Positions 23,901 to 31,221 of a stretch of 52,562 nucleotides of DNA are shown piece by piece. Source of the DNA: Myxococcaceae bacterium (GTDB taxonomy: Bacteria; Myxococcota; Myxococcia; Myxococcales; Myxococcaceae); the NCBI GenBank assembly GCA_017881265.1, contig JADGRA010000063.1, positions 1 through 52,562 on the forward strand. Direction: 5' to 3'. The notes beneath the pieces are model-generated. The model was not told the origin of the DNA. It worked only from the letters and a program-made list of their open reading frames with translations, and did no database searches. The position numbers and the translations under genes were made by a program. Positions within the stretch are counted from its first letter, which is position 1. Each line of letters opens with the position of its first letter.

Positions 23901-24176
23901 AATCATTCCCTGCTTGTTGGTGATGCCCCACTCGGCTGCAACCCACAGGACGCGCTTGAACTTCTCATCGGTGCGTGGCTCGGGAAAATGATTCTCGAAG
24001 CCGAGTGGCGTGGACAGCGCTTCGTCCGGGTCTGCGCCGGCCTTGCTCTGCAAAGACGGATAGCGCGACCCGAGCCAGAAGACGGCGCAGATGGCTGCAA
24101 TCGCGGCGACGGTGACGAGGATGCGGGCGTCGAATCGACGGGCAGCCGGCATCGGCTTAACAACCATCGTTTGCAT
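20913..24176 (-). CDS. Permease fused to FG-GAP propeller and ASPIC/UnbV domain (copy 1)
   Basis: A 1,087-residue fusion. Residues 18-390 are a membrane permease of about ten segments. It contains LGVCVNCAAPIGQAMLKGG (Cys132 and Cys135) followed by SPSFNVIVLG, which resembles the Cys-containing region of the PF03773 (ArsP/DUF318) permeases. Residues 495-965 carry seven FG-GAP Ca-loops (DVNGDGWTD, DLDGDGASD, DVDRDGRLD, DLNGDGWPD, DLDNDGRNE, DLDNDTYQD, DVDNDGDLD). A roughly 100-residue insert between repeats five and six has six cysteines (746, 758, 780, 792, 820, 834). Residues 990-1070 are ASPIC/UnbV (IGARVEIRAPDGRLQVRDI). The propeller should face the periplasm. It is paralogous to 27548-30772. 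Substrate unknown; PF03773 relatives export metal or metalloid compounds. Confidence 0.85.
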   Translation of the reverse strand: MQTMVVKPMPAARRFDARILVTVAAIAAICAVFWLGSRYPSLQSKAGADPDEALSTPLGFENHFPEPRTDEKFKRVLWVAAEWGITNKQGMIFGVLLAAGLLTLVPLLPRPRRGKFAGSVQGMLIGAPLGVCVNCAAPIGQAMLKGGSSVETALATMFASPSFNVIVLGMVLTLFPWYLALLKVTMSLLMVLVVVPQLSRLADRSGWTKPSEARPVPGLRVFQWLDSLFGGVSKALLTPAGDAPKGFLSAVGWVLLRYARNLWTVIRLSLPLMIVAGLLGAVLVELLPWTRVAQIAQVEGFLPNAAVLVLVAAFGTLLPVPIAFDVVICAVLWNAGVPMYVVATLLVTLALYSVYPWSLIGTTLSWRIAALCGVAVFTLGILGGGVAALADRWHDIHTIRRAAALLDSLPVPQPRPILLPTGRTSVELAGLAPALPAAVKVAADKELELTGAPFLPAKAGGHASRFTRVEGASIGFDRLPLPRPYQLMQPGPMHLGGMAAGDVNGDGWTDVVVGTNYGVFLYVNIGGSFALQHIDFPAMRDWIVSVVALVDLDGDGASDLFFCTWMHGCHILFNHAGTFSAAAHVELPRSEETAVTAVAFADVDRDGRLDIVTGTSTSQPRFFYPAPAVNRLWHNRGGGKFEPEALAGPEGDTLTLLFTDLNGDGWPDLFVGNDFDEPDRVYLNDHGKLRAVKGAASPIPQSTTTTMSADAADLDNDGRNEIYIAQIAMGTVSQMAKQLAAPVGSCEVYPDIAERSRCDASARFQSASIEARNMNSVEPCMALSDPLQQRDCVVTAHHWFRVLARLPALGANKAAVMAECAKIPTDFTTLHDVCGTIALSPMDNEESDVTYSDEIPSVKHTNLLYAPGGGGYRDITQGWHAGFGGWSWNARFADLDNDTYQDLYVTQGSRLRPGSVSATFYHNQKGATFKEETKQFGLEDHVPTGTSVYVDVDNDGDLDIITHPFQLTPVVWRNEAAKGPGLQIALDDQTVPNRQAIGARVEIRAPDGRLQVRDIKGSGGYSSFDAPVAFFGLGDWPSVASVSVTWPDGTVSGLQSLTLASGRYTLTRRAPEKDVTSSHEQTPLPRP

Positions 24177-24227
24177 GAACCTGGGGGCCTTTCGCGCACG
24201 AAGAAGCGCCGGAGACTAGCTCGGTGG

Positions 24228-24243
24228 TTGACGCGTCTGTCAA
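24228..24243. promoter_or_regulatory. Candidate operator palindrome TTGAC-N6-GTCAA
   Basis: A perfect 5+5 inverted repeat lies in the divergent region between permease-UnbV copy 1 (start 24176) and the dihaem lipoprotein. A second GTTGACGC occurs near 24273, and AGGTGCG/CGCACCT arms flank it. Placement suits a regulator binding site; the regulator is unknown and short repeats can arise by chance. Confidence 0.3.
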
Positions 24244-24408
24244 TGCAGGTGCGCGCGGTTCTCAGTGCGGCGTTGACGCACCTCTCCATCACGGCGACGC
24301 AGGACGTAGCGTGTGCGTGCCATTGCATTGCCCCAACTGCTCGCGCGAAAGTGACGCCAGCGGTCAAGCGAACCTTTCTTGCCTCGCTTCTGGGAGAAGC
24401 CTCCGCTG

Positions 24409-25695
24409 TTGACCCGAGCCCATCCCGCTGCATCCATCCTGCTCGGCGCAGGATTGGCGTTCACCGGAGTCTGCGGCTGCAGCCAATCAGTTGGCCCGAC
24501 GTTTCCAGATGGAGGGGATGCAGGGCCCGGAGGGGACGGGGGGGATGCGGGGGACGCGGGCGCCATCCCCAGGCTCGACTTGACGAATGGGCGGTATGGC
24601 GAGCCCATCCCCAACCTCACCGCCGACGAGCTCACGCGCTTTGCGGCCGGCAGGAACGCCTTCATCAAATTAGAGACGGTCAACACCGGGCTCGGCCCCG
24701 TCTTCAATGAGCCGTTCTGCTCCGACTGCCATGATTCGCCCCCTGCAATCGGGGGAACCAACCAACGGTTCGAAACCCGTTTCGGGCGCCGGGCGCCCGA
24801 TGGTGGGTTCGACACTTTGACGTCGGTCGGCGGCCCGCTCTTGCACGACCATGCGATTGGCACAGTCGACGGTGGGTACACGTTTGTTCCCGAGGTCGTT
24901 CCGAGCGAGGCCAACGTCGTCACGTCCCGCAGAACGCAGCCCGTCTTCGGCCTCGGCCTCGTCGACGCCACGCCGGCTGCGGTGTTCGCGGCGCTTGCCC
25001 AAGCGCAAGCACTTTCCACTCCGGAGGCGGCCGGTCGGACTGCCATGGTCACCGACTTGAGCACCGGCCAGCCGGCGGTCGGCAAGTTCGGTTGGAAGGC
25101 CGCCGACGCCACGCTCCTCGTCTTCTCGGGCGACGCCGCTCTCAACGAAATTGGGATTACCAGCCCGCAATTCCCGAACGAAGTCTGCCCTCAGGGTGAC
25201 TGTACCGCTCTGGCCTTCAACCCCGAGCCCGGCATGAACGACCCTGGCGGTCAGGATGTGGCTCGCTTCACCGACTTCATGCGATTCCTTGGCCCGCCCC
25301 CAGCACCGCAGTTGGTCGGCGCCGTCGTGCAGGGCAGCAAGGTCTTTGAAGCGGTGGGCTGTGCGGTGTGCCACGTGCCCACCCTGGTGACGGGGCCAAA
25401 CTCGGATTTGGCATTCGACCAGGTGGCGTACCACCCCTATTCGGACTTCCTCCTCCATGACATGGGCACCCTGGGAGATGGCATTGACCAGGGAGACGCG
25501 CGCGGGAGCGAGATGCGCACCCAGCCGCTCTGGGGCCTCTCCTTCCAAGGCCGGCTGCTGCACGATGGGCGCGCGACGACAGTGAGCGAGGCGATTGCTG
25601 CACACGACGGGCAAGGGGCGGCGGCACGCGACGCGTTTGCGACGCTCGACGCGGCCGACCGCGCAGCGCTGCTCGCCTTCCTCGCGGCGCTCTAG
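24409..25695 (+). CDS. Dihaem DUF1111-type lipoprotein
   Basis: A roughly 428-residue exported protein. The N-terminus LLGAGLAFTGVCGC fits a lipoprotein signal, followed by a Gly/Asp/Ala linker (GDAGPGGDGGDAGDAG). Two haem motifs are present: CSDCH in PVFNEPFCSDCHDSPPAIGG and CAVCH in VFEAVGCAVCHVPTL. Other family signatures are VFGLGLVDATP, GKFGWKA, ALNEIGITSPQFPNE, HPYSDFLLHDMG and TQPLWGLSFQGRLLHDGR, all typical of the DUF1111 di-haem oxidoreductase family related to bacterial dihaem peroxidases. TTG 24409 is chosen for its ribosome site (GGGAG, 12 bases) and compact signal; TTG 24379 is an alternative. It lies between the two permease-UnbV modules, so it could supply or accept electrons for them. 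Confidence 0.85.
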   Translation: MTRAHPAASILLGAGLAFTGVCGCSQSVGPTFPDGGDAGPGGDGGDAGDAGAIPRLDLTNGRYGEPIPNLTADELTRFAAGRNAFIKLETVNTGLGPVFNEPFCSDCHDSPPAIGGTNQRFETRFGRRAPDGGFDTLTSVGGPLLHDHAIGTVDGGYTFVPEVVPSEANVVTSRRTQPVFGLGLVDATPAAVFAALAQAQALSTPEAAGRTAMVTDLSTGQPAVGKFGWKAADATLLVFSGDAALNEIGITSPQFPNEVCPQGDCTALAFNPEPGMNDPGGQDVARFTDFMRFLGPPPAPQLVGAVVQGSKVFEAVGCAVCHVPTLVTGPNSDLAFDQVAYHPYSDFLLHDMGTLGDGIDQGDARGSEMRTQPLWGLSFQGRLLHDGRATTVSEAIAAHDGQGAAARDAFATLDAADRAALLAFLAAL

Positions 25696-25730
25696 TCTCC
25701 ACTCGATGGTTCTCGCCAAGCCCGGGTGCG

Positions 25731-27533
25731 TCATTTCTCGGCGGCGCCGAGCTGGACCAACAAGCGGCGCGCCTCGGCTTCCTCCGGGAAGCTGCGGCCC
25801 GAAGCAAGGGCGGTGCGGAGCTCTTGGACGGCAAGCATCTGACTGTCGGGCATCAGCGAGACCGCGAAGTAGAAACGCAAGGTCGAATCATTGGGAGCTC
25901 CCCGGACAGCGGCTCCCAAGTAGGCCTTGGCATGTGGCGAATCCTTCGCCACCTCGAGGTAGACGCGGCCCATGGCGCCAAGCACCTCGGGGTCAAGCGG
26001 CCCATCGAGTTCCAGGCTTCGAACGAGCTCCAGGGCCCGCTGCTTGGACTGCTCATCGTTTCTCGTCTCCACCAGGAGCTTGGCGAGTGCGCCGGCCGCT
26101 GCCTGATGGTCGCTCTGTTGCGAAAGCACGTGCTCGTACGTCCGGATGGCGCCCTCGCTGTCCCCGAGAAGAAGGCTGGCGCGCGCCTTGAGGAGCTGCA
26201 GCGCGGCATCGTCGGGGAAGCGGGCGAGCCCTTCCTCGCAGACGCCCATCGCCTCACCCGCTCGGTCGAGTTCGAGATACAAGTCCGCGACGTCGCGGTA
26301 CGGCACCGCCGAGTCCGCGAATTCGCCCAAGCCAAGACGCGCAGTGCTCTCGGCCAGGGGCGGCTGGTCCGCCTCGAGATAGGCGTGGGCCGCGATTGGC
26401 AGTGGGTACTCGAAACCGGGGTCCTTCTTGTTCAGCGCGACGAGCTGGTCCCCGGCGTAGCGCGGACCGTTTTGTTTCCACCAAACAGCCACGAGGTTGG
26501 TGACTGCACGGTGCGAACGCGGAGCGACTTCGAGTGCCTTCCAAAGGCTTCTCTCGGCCAAATCCAGGTGCCCACGGCTGAGCTCGATGAGCCCGTCGAG
26601 CCAGGGGCCCATCAGCGTCGCCGGGTAGGTGCTGCGCGCAGAGACCGCTAGCTGTTCGGCGGCCTGCCACTCCTGTCGCTGAATCCTGCTGACGAGGTCC
26701 CGCATCAGGCTGCCGAGGGCTCCCGGCCATCTCTCGGCGCGGTCCGCCGCACTCTCCTTCAAGCGCGGCCCGGTGACGGCCGCTGTGGTCGTGCCAGAGA
26801 GGAGGGAGGCGCGCTCCCGCACCAGTGCTGCGTCGCCGCCGGTCGAGGCGATGCCCTGCTTGGAAGCGTCGAGCGCTGCGGGGGTGCCCTTGAGAAAAGC
26901 CGTTGCCCGAATCAGGACGAGCCAGGCCCGGGCGTCCTTGGGGTTTGCTGTCACGGCGTGTTCCGCGTCGAAGAACGCACCTTGGTACCTTCCCAGTCGG
27001 TACCGGAGTTCCGAGCGCAGCGTGCGAGCGCCGCTGCGTTCCGGAACGAGTTCGAGCACCTGGTCCAACGCTGCCTCGGCCTCCTCCGGCTGCGCGGCTC
27101 TGTCCCGGACCTGAGCCAGCCCGAGCCACCCCTCGGCATTTCGCGGCTGCAGCTCGGTCAAAGACTGAAACTCGAGAAAGGCGTGCTCCAGCCGCCCACG
27201 CTCCAGCTCCAGTCCTGCGAGCAAGCCCCGCGCTTGGGCCAGCGCCGGGCTCCAGCGGAGCGCCTGGCGGAGAGCCGCGTCGGCCTCCTGCGGATGGCGG
27301 GCGGCTAAGAGTCGCTGGGCACGGGCGAGCTCGCGTTGGGCGAGGAGGTTGGCCGCCGGTTTCTTCGCAAGCCAGAGTACGAGCGCCAGCGCGGCCGCGC
27401 CGAGGAGAATTGCGCCGAGCCACGGCCAGCGGCCTCGATTGAACAGGTGGGCCAGGGTTGGGTGTGCCCTGGCGCGTGAGGCAGAAGCCGCGTTCCCTTG
27501 ACGCGCCGACTTTTTCTGCTGCACGGCGGCCAT
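25731..27533 (-). CDS. Membrane-anchored tetratricopeptide repeat protein (copy 2)
   Basis: A 600-residue paralogue of the TPR protein at 16888-18702. One transmembrane segment (WLGAILLGAAALALVLWLA) lies near residue 35-53, after a Lys/Arg-rich head. TPR units follow to the C-terminus, for example ALRQALRWSPALAQARGLLA, AFLEFQSLTELQPRNAEGW, RLGRYQGAFFDAEHAVTANP and AYLGAAVRGAPNDSTLRFYF. The frame is open far upstream (to 28148), but that part is a shadow of the permease gene; ATG 27533 is preceded by AGGAG from the stop region of that gene, 14 bases away. The order permease-UnbV then TPR therefore forms a two-gene operon. Confidence 0.82.
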   Translation of the reverse strand: MAAVQQKKSARQGNAASASRARAHPTLAHLFNRGRWPWLGAILLGAAALALVLWLAKKPAANLLAQRELARAQRLLAARHPQEADAALRQALRWSPALAQARGLLAGLELERGRLEHAFLEFQSLTELQPRNAEGWLGLAQVRDRAAQPEEAEAALDQVLELVPERSGARTLRSELRYRLGRYQGAFFDAEHAVTANPKDARAWLVLIRATAFLKGTPAALDASKQGIASTGGDAALVRERASLLSGTTTAAVTGPRLKESAADRAERWPGALGSLMRDLVSRIQRQEWQAAEQLAVSARSTYPATLMGPWLDGLIELSRGHLDLAERSLWKALEVAPRSHRAVTNLVAVWWKQNGPRYAGDQLVALNKKDPGFEYPLPIAAHAYLEADQPPLAESTARLGLGEFADSAVPYRDVADLYLELDRAGEAMGVCEEGLARFPDDAALQLLKARASLLLGDSEGAIRTYEHVLSQQSDHQAAAGALAKLLVETRNDEQSKQRALELVRSLELDGPLDPEVLGAMGRVYLEVAKDSPHAKAYLGAAVRGAPNDSTLRFYFAVSLMPDSQMLAVQELRTALASGRSFPEEAEARRLLVQLGAAEK

Positions 27534-27547
27534 GCGACGGATGGCTC

Positions 27548-30500
27548 CTATTGCGCCAGCCGGGCCAGTCGGTAGCGACCCGACTTGAGTTCGCCCTTCA
27601 CCTCGCTGGACGTGCCGTCGGGCCAGGTGACCTTGATGGACGCAACCTGCGGCCAGTCGCCCAGGCCGAAGCGAGCCACCAGCAAGTCGTGCGACTGCTG
27701 ACCGCCGCTGGCCTTGATGTCGCGCATTTGGAGGCGGCCGTCCGGGGCGCGGATTTCCACCCGCGCGCCGACGGCGTAGCGATTGGCCGTCCGCCGGTCG
27801 TCGAGCCTCACCTCGAATCCGGCACCACGCGGGCTCTGGTTGCGCCAGACGACAGGGGTGAGTTGGAGCGGGAAAGTGATGAGGTCCAGCGCACCGTCGA
27901 GGTTGTAGTCGAGGAAGAGGAAGGCAGCCGTCGGCAGGTGGTCCTCCAGCCCGGCAGCGCGGGTAGAGTCCTCCAGCGTGGTGCCGCCCTTGTTCCGGTA
28001 GAAGACGTTCGACGGATTGTAGAGCCGCAAACGTGTCCCTTGGACGATGAACAGGTCCTGCCAGGTGTCGTTGTCCAGGTCGGCGAACTTCGAGTTCCAG
28101 CTCCAACCGCCGTAGCCGGCGCCCCACTTCTTGGTGGCGTCCACCCACGACTGGCCGTCGGACGCGAATAGGATGTTGGCGTGCGCCACCGAGGGTAGTT
28201 CCTCGGTGAAGACCTTGTGGCTCTGGTTGTAGTCCATCGGGCTGTTCGCCATTTCGTCGCAGACATCGTGCATCTCTGTGAAGTCCGCCGGAATCTTCGC
28301 GCAGTCGGCAAGCACCGCGGCCTTGTCGGCGCCGGATGCGGGGAGTCGCAACAGGATGCGTGTCCAGTAATACGCCACCACCGCGCAGTCCCTCTGTTCC
28401 ACATGGTCAGTGAGCTCCTTGCAGAGGCCAACCGTCCAGGTGTCCCGGCCTCGGGCGACGGCGGCCTGAAAGCGGGCGATTGCGGTGCACCGGGCGATGT
28501 CGGCCATCTCCGAGTAGATGCCGCAGCTTTGCACCGGGGGTGCGAGTCGCTTGGGCAACTCGTTCATCCGTCCCATGGCAATCTGGCCAACGTAGAGCTC
28601 GGGCTTCCCGTCGTTGTCGAGGTCGCCCGTGTCGAAGGACATGGTGGTCATCCCGGAGAAGGGGAGGGGAGCGTCCTTCGCCTTGACGGGCCGCAGTTTG
28701 CCGGCGTCGTTGAGGTAGATGCGGTCGGGCTCGTCGAAGTCGTTGCCGACCAGGAGGTCCGGCCAGCCATCTCCATTGAGGTCGGTAAAGAGCAGCGTCA
28801 GCGTGTCGCCCTCCGGACCGGGAAGCACCTCCGCTTCGAATTTGCCTCCCCCTCTGTTGTGCCAGAGGCGGTTTACCGCTGGCTCTGGATAGAAATACCA
28901 GGACTCGAAGGTCGCACCACCGGTCACGATGTCGAGCAAGCCATCCCGGTCCACGTCGGCAAACGCCGTCGCGGCTGCGCAGATTTCGCCCGCCCGGGGG
29001 AGCTCGGCATGCGCGTCGCCTGAGAACTCCCCTCCCCGGTTGAAGAAGATGTGACTGCCGTGCATCCATGTCGAAACGTAGAGGTCGAGTGCACCGTCTC
29101 CGTCGAGATCCACCAGCGCCACGTCGCAGACTTGCCAGGTGCGCATCGGCTCGTAAGCAATCTCTTGAAGCTCGAATCGCCCTCCGACGTTGACGTAGAC
29201 GAATGCTCCGAAGGGCGTCCCGACTGCGACGTCCGGCCAGCCGTCGTCGTTGATGTCGCCGGCAGCAAGCGAGCTCAAATGCATCGGACCCGGCTGCATG
29301 GTCTGGTAGGGCCGCGGAGCTGGCATTCGCTTGAACCCCAAGGTCGAGCCGTCGATGCGTACGAACTGCTGGTCGCCCTTCGGGCCAGGCGCGCCTTGGA
29401 AGGGCGAGTACCAGAGTTCGAGAGCCCCTTCGGTGGGAAGCTGCGTGGCGGCTGGGAGGGGCGTGGCCATTTTCCGCAAGGCGCTGGCGGAGCGGCCCAT
29501 GGGCAAGAGCGGCGGCATGGACTGCTTCGGGACCTGCAGGCGGATGAGCTGAGCCGTCTGCTCGGTCTGGTAGAGGTCGTTCCAATGCTCGGCGAGTCCG
29601 GCGACTGCACCCGCGACGACGCCCGTGGCGAAGATTGCTGCAGCGGCGACACCGGCGACCCGCCAGGAGAGTGTGGTCCCGAGCAGGCTCCAGGCATAGA
29701 CGCTGTAGCTCCCGAGTGTCACCAGCAATGCGGCGACGATGTGCACCGGCATGCCAGCGTTGAGCAGCACCGAGCAGACGATGACGTCGAACGCCATCGG
29801 AACGGGCAGAAGGACGCCGAAGCCCGCCGCCAGTAGCAGCATGCTGCTATTGGGAACGAAACCTTGGACGCGCGAGACTTGGTTGAGGAGTGTCCACGGC
29901 AGGAATTCGACGAGGACCGCACCTGCGACGCCTGCCAACAGCATCAGCGGCAGGGCCGTCACGAGGACGCGGCCCAAGTTTCTCAGGTAGTGCAACACTA
30001 CCCAACCGAGTGACCGCAAGAGCCCGTCGGGTCGTGGGTCGCTCCGGCTGGCTGCGAGGGCCGGTGTCCCGAGGAGTGATTCGAGTTTTTGAAAGAGACC
30101 CAAGCCCGGGAGCCGGGTCTGGGCCTGGACCTCCCGTGTCCACCCCGGCCGTTCGGCGAGTCGCGCCAGCCAGGGCGCGATGACGAGCACGATGAAAAGA
30201 CCGGAGACGATTTTCAGAGCGGCGAGGTACCACGGGAAAATCGTGACGACGATTCCCAGCACGATGACGTTGAAGATGGGGGAACTAAAGAGTGTTGCCA
30301 ACGCGGTTTCGACCCGCGCGCCGCCCTTGAGCATCCCTTGGGCAATCGGCGCGGCGCAGTTGACGCAGACGCCGAGAGGCGTCCCCACCAACATCCCCCG
30401 AACAGCGCCGGCCAATTTCCCGCCCCCGGAGCGACGGAGCAGCGGCAGCAGGGTCAGCATCGCTGCGGCGAGCAGTAGGCCGTACGTCATGCCCTGGCGG

Positions 30501-30772
30501 TTCGTGAGTCCCCATTCCACCGCCGTCCAGCCGATGTGTTTCAGCCTTTGGTCCGCCGGCGGCTCCGGGAAGAACCGTTCGAAGCCGAGCGGAGTCGAGA
30601 GCGCCTCATTTGGGTCGGCACTGGCCTTCCCCTGGAGCGACGGGTAGCGGGAGCCAATCCAGAAGAATGCGCACAGCAGCGCGATGATGCAGAGCGTCAA
30701 AGGGACCCGGAAGTCGAAGCGGCGCTCCCGGACACCAACCCCTGAGGGCACAACCGTCGGCTCCACGTTCAT
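27548..30772 (-). CDS. Permease fused to FG-GAP propeller and ASPIC/UnbV domain (copy 2)
   Basis: A 1,074-residue paralogue of 20913-24176 with the same architecture. The permease part keeps LGVCVNCAAPIAQGMLKGG (Cys136 and Cys139), SPIFNVIVLG and LPVPMAFDVIVCSVL. The seven Ca-loops are DINDDGWPD, DLDGDGALD, DVDRDGLLD, DLNGDGWPD, DLDNDGKPE, DLDNDTWQD and DYNLDGALD. The six-cysteine insert between repeats five and six is conserved, and the C-terminus is ASPIC/UnbV (VGARVEIRAPDGRLQMRDI). Identity is visibly high in the propeller motifs and lower in the signal region and linker, so this is an old duplication. It begins at ATG 30772 and is followed by the TPR gene. The 5' region holds a perfect hairpin at 30819-30837. 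Confidence 0.85.
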   Translation of the reverse strand: MNVEPTVVPSGVGVRERRFDFRVPLTLCIIALLCAFFWIGSRYPSLQGKASADPNEALSTPLGFERFFPEPPADQRLKHIGWTAVEWGLTNRQGMTYGLLLAAAMLTLLPLLRRSGGGKLAGAVRGMLVGTPLGVCVNCAAPIAQGMLKGGARVETALATLFSSPIFNVIVLGIVVTIFPWYLAALKIVSGLFIVLVIAPWLARLAERPGWTREVQAQTRLPGLGLFQKLESLLGTPALAASRSDPRPDGLLRSLGWVVLHYLRNLGRVLVTALPLMLLAGVAGAVLVEFLPWTLLNQVSRVQGFVPNSSMLLLAAGFGVLLPVPMAFDVIVCSVLLNAGMPVHIVAALLVTLGSYSVYAWSLLGTTLSWRVAGVAAAAIFATGVVAGAVAGLAEHWNDLYQTEQTAQLIRLQVPKQSMPPLLPMGRSASALRKMATPLPAATQLPTEGALELWYSPFQGAPGPKGDQQFVRIDGSTLGFKRMPAPRPYQTMQPGPMHLSSLAAGDINDDGWPDVAVGTPFGAFVYVNVGGRFELQEIAYEPMRTWQVCDVALVDLDGDGALDLYVSTWMHGSHIFFNRGGEFSGDAHAELPRAGEICAAATAFADVDRDGLLDIVTGGATFESWYFYPEPAVNRLWHNRGGGKFEAEVLPGPEGDTLTLLFTDLNGDGWPDLLVGNDFDEPDRIYLNDAGKLRPVKAKDAPLPFSGMTTMSFDTGDLDNDGKPELYVGQIAMGRMNELPKRLAPPVQSCGIYSEMADIARCTAIARFQAAVARGRDTWTVGLCKELTDHVEQRDCAVVAYYWTRILLRLPASGADKAAVLADCAKIPADFTEMHDVCDEMANSPMDYNQSHKVFTEELPSVAHANILFASDGQSWVDATKKWGAGYGGWSWNSKFADLDNDTWQDLFIVQGTRLRLYNPSNVFYRNKGGTTLEDSTRAAGLEDHLPTAAFLFLDYNLDGALDLITFPLQLTPVVWRNQSPRGAGFEVRLDDRRTANRYAVGARVEIRAPDGRLQMRDIKASGGQQSHDLLVARFGLGDWPQVASIKVTWPDGTSSEVKGELKSGRYRLARLAQ

Positions 30773-31221
30773 GTCTTCCCTTCCTTCGCCCGCGTCGACT
30801 CAACCAGAGAGAGAGAGCCTGCTTAGCGTCTAAGCAGACAGGCGGCGTTCTCCCCAAGGCTCCTCCGGATCAGCCATCTACCTCGACCTGAGGTTGTCGC
30901 GCTCGCAAGGGACGCCCTTGGGACAGCATTCCCCGGCTGCGAATTGCTTGCCTCCACGTTCGGAGTGCTTTTGGCGTTCCCTGCTCCTAGCCCTGCTTCG
31001 ACGGAGTGCCGCCGGCGAGATTGGGCGGTGGTCAAGTCCCGGCTGTGACGTCTGGTTGGTAGTCCCTCGAAATCACTGGGGAAATCGGCGCTTCACTCTA
31101 GCGGCTTTGAGTCTAGCTACTTAACGCAATCGGACTTGCGACTAATGTCGAACCACGCAAAAAGTGCGCAAAAGTTCAATCTCCCGCAGCGCTGCTCAAG
31201 CGTCGCGGCGACGGAGGGGAC
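30773..31221. other. Divergent intergenic region
   Basis: A 449-base region between permease-UnbV copy 2 and the LVIVD-like gene. It holds a perfect inverted repeat at 30819-30837, a direct repeat TCTAGC at 31097-31102 and 31112-31117, and an A/T-rich segment before the + strand gene, which should contain its promoter. No open frame in it looks like a gene. Confidence 0.5.
30819..30837 (-). promoter_or_regulatory. Perfect inverted repeat upstream of permease-UnbV copy 2
   Basis: CTGCTTAG, loop CGT, CTAAGCAG: eight base pairs without a mismatch. It lies 46 bases upstream of the permease-UnbV start codon, so it could be a hairpin in the 5' untranslated RNA or a DNA operator. No equivalent was seen upstream of copy 1. 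Confidence 0.4.

Noticed and set aside
27534-28148. Upstream extension of the TPR copy 2 reading frame
   Set aside because: It lies inside permease-UnbV copy 2 in another frame and has no TPR pattern; ATG 27533 has a ribosome site and is followed by the membrane anchor.
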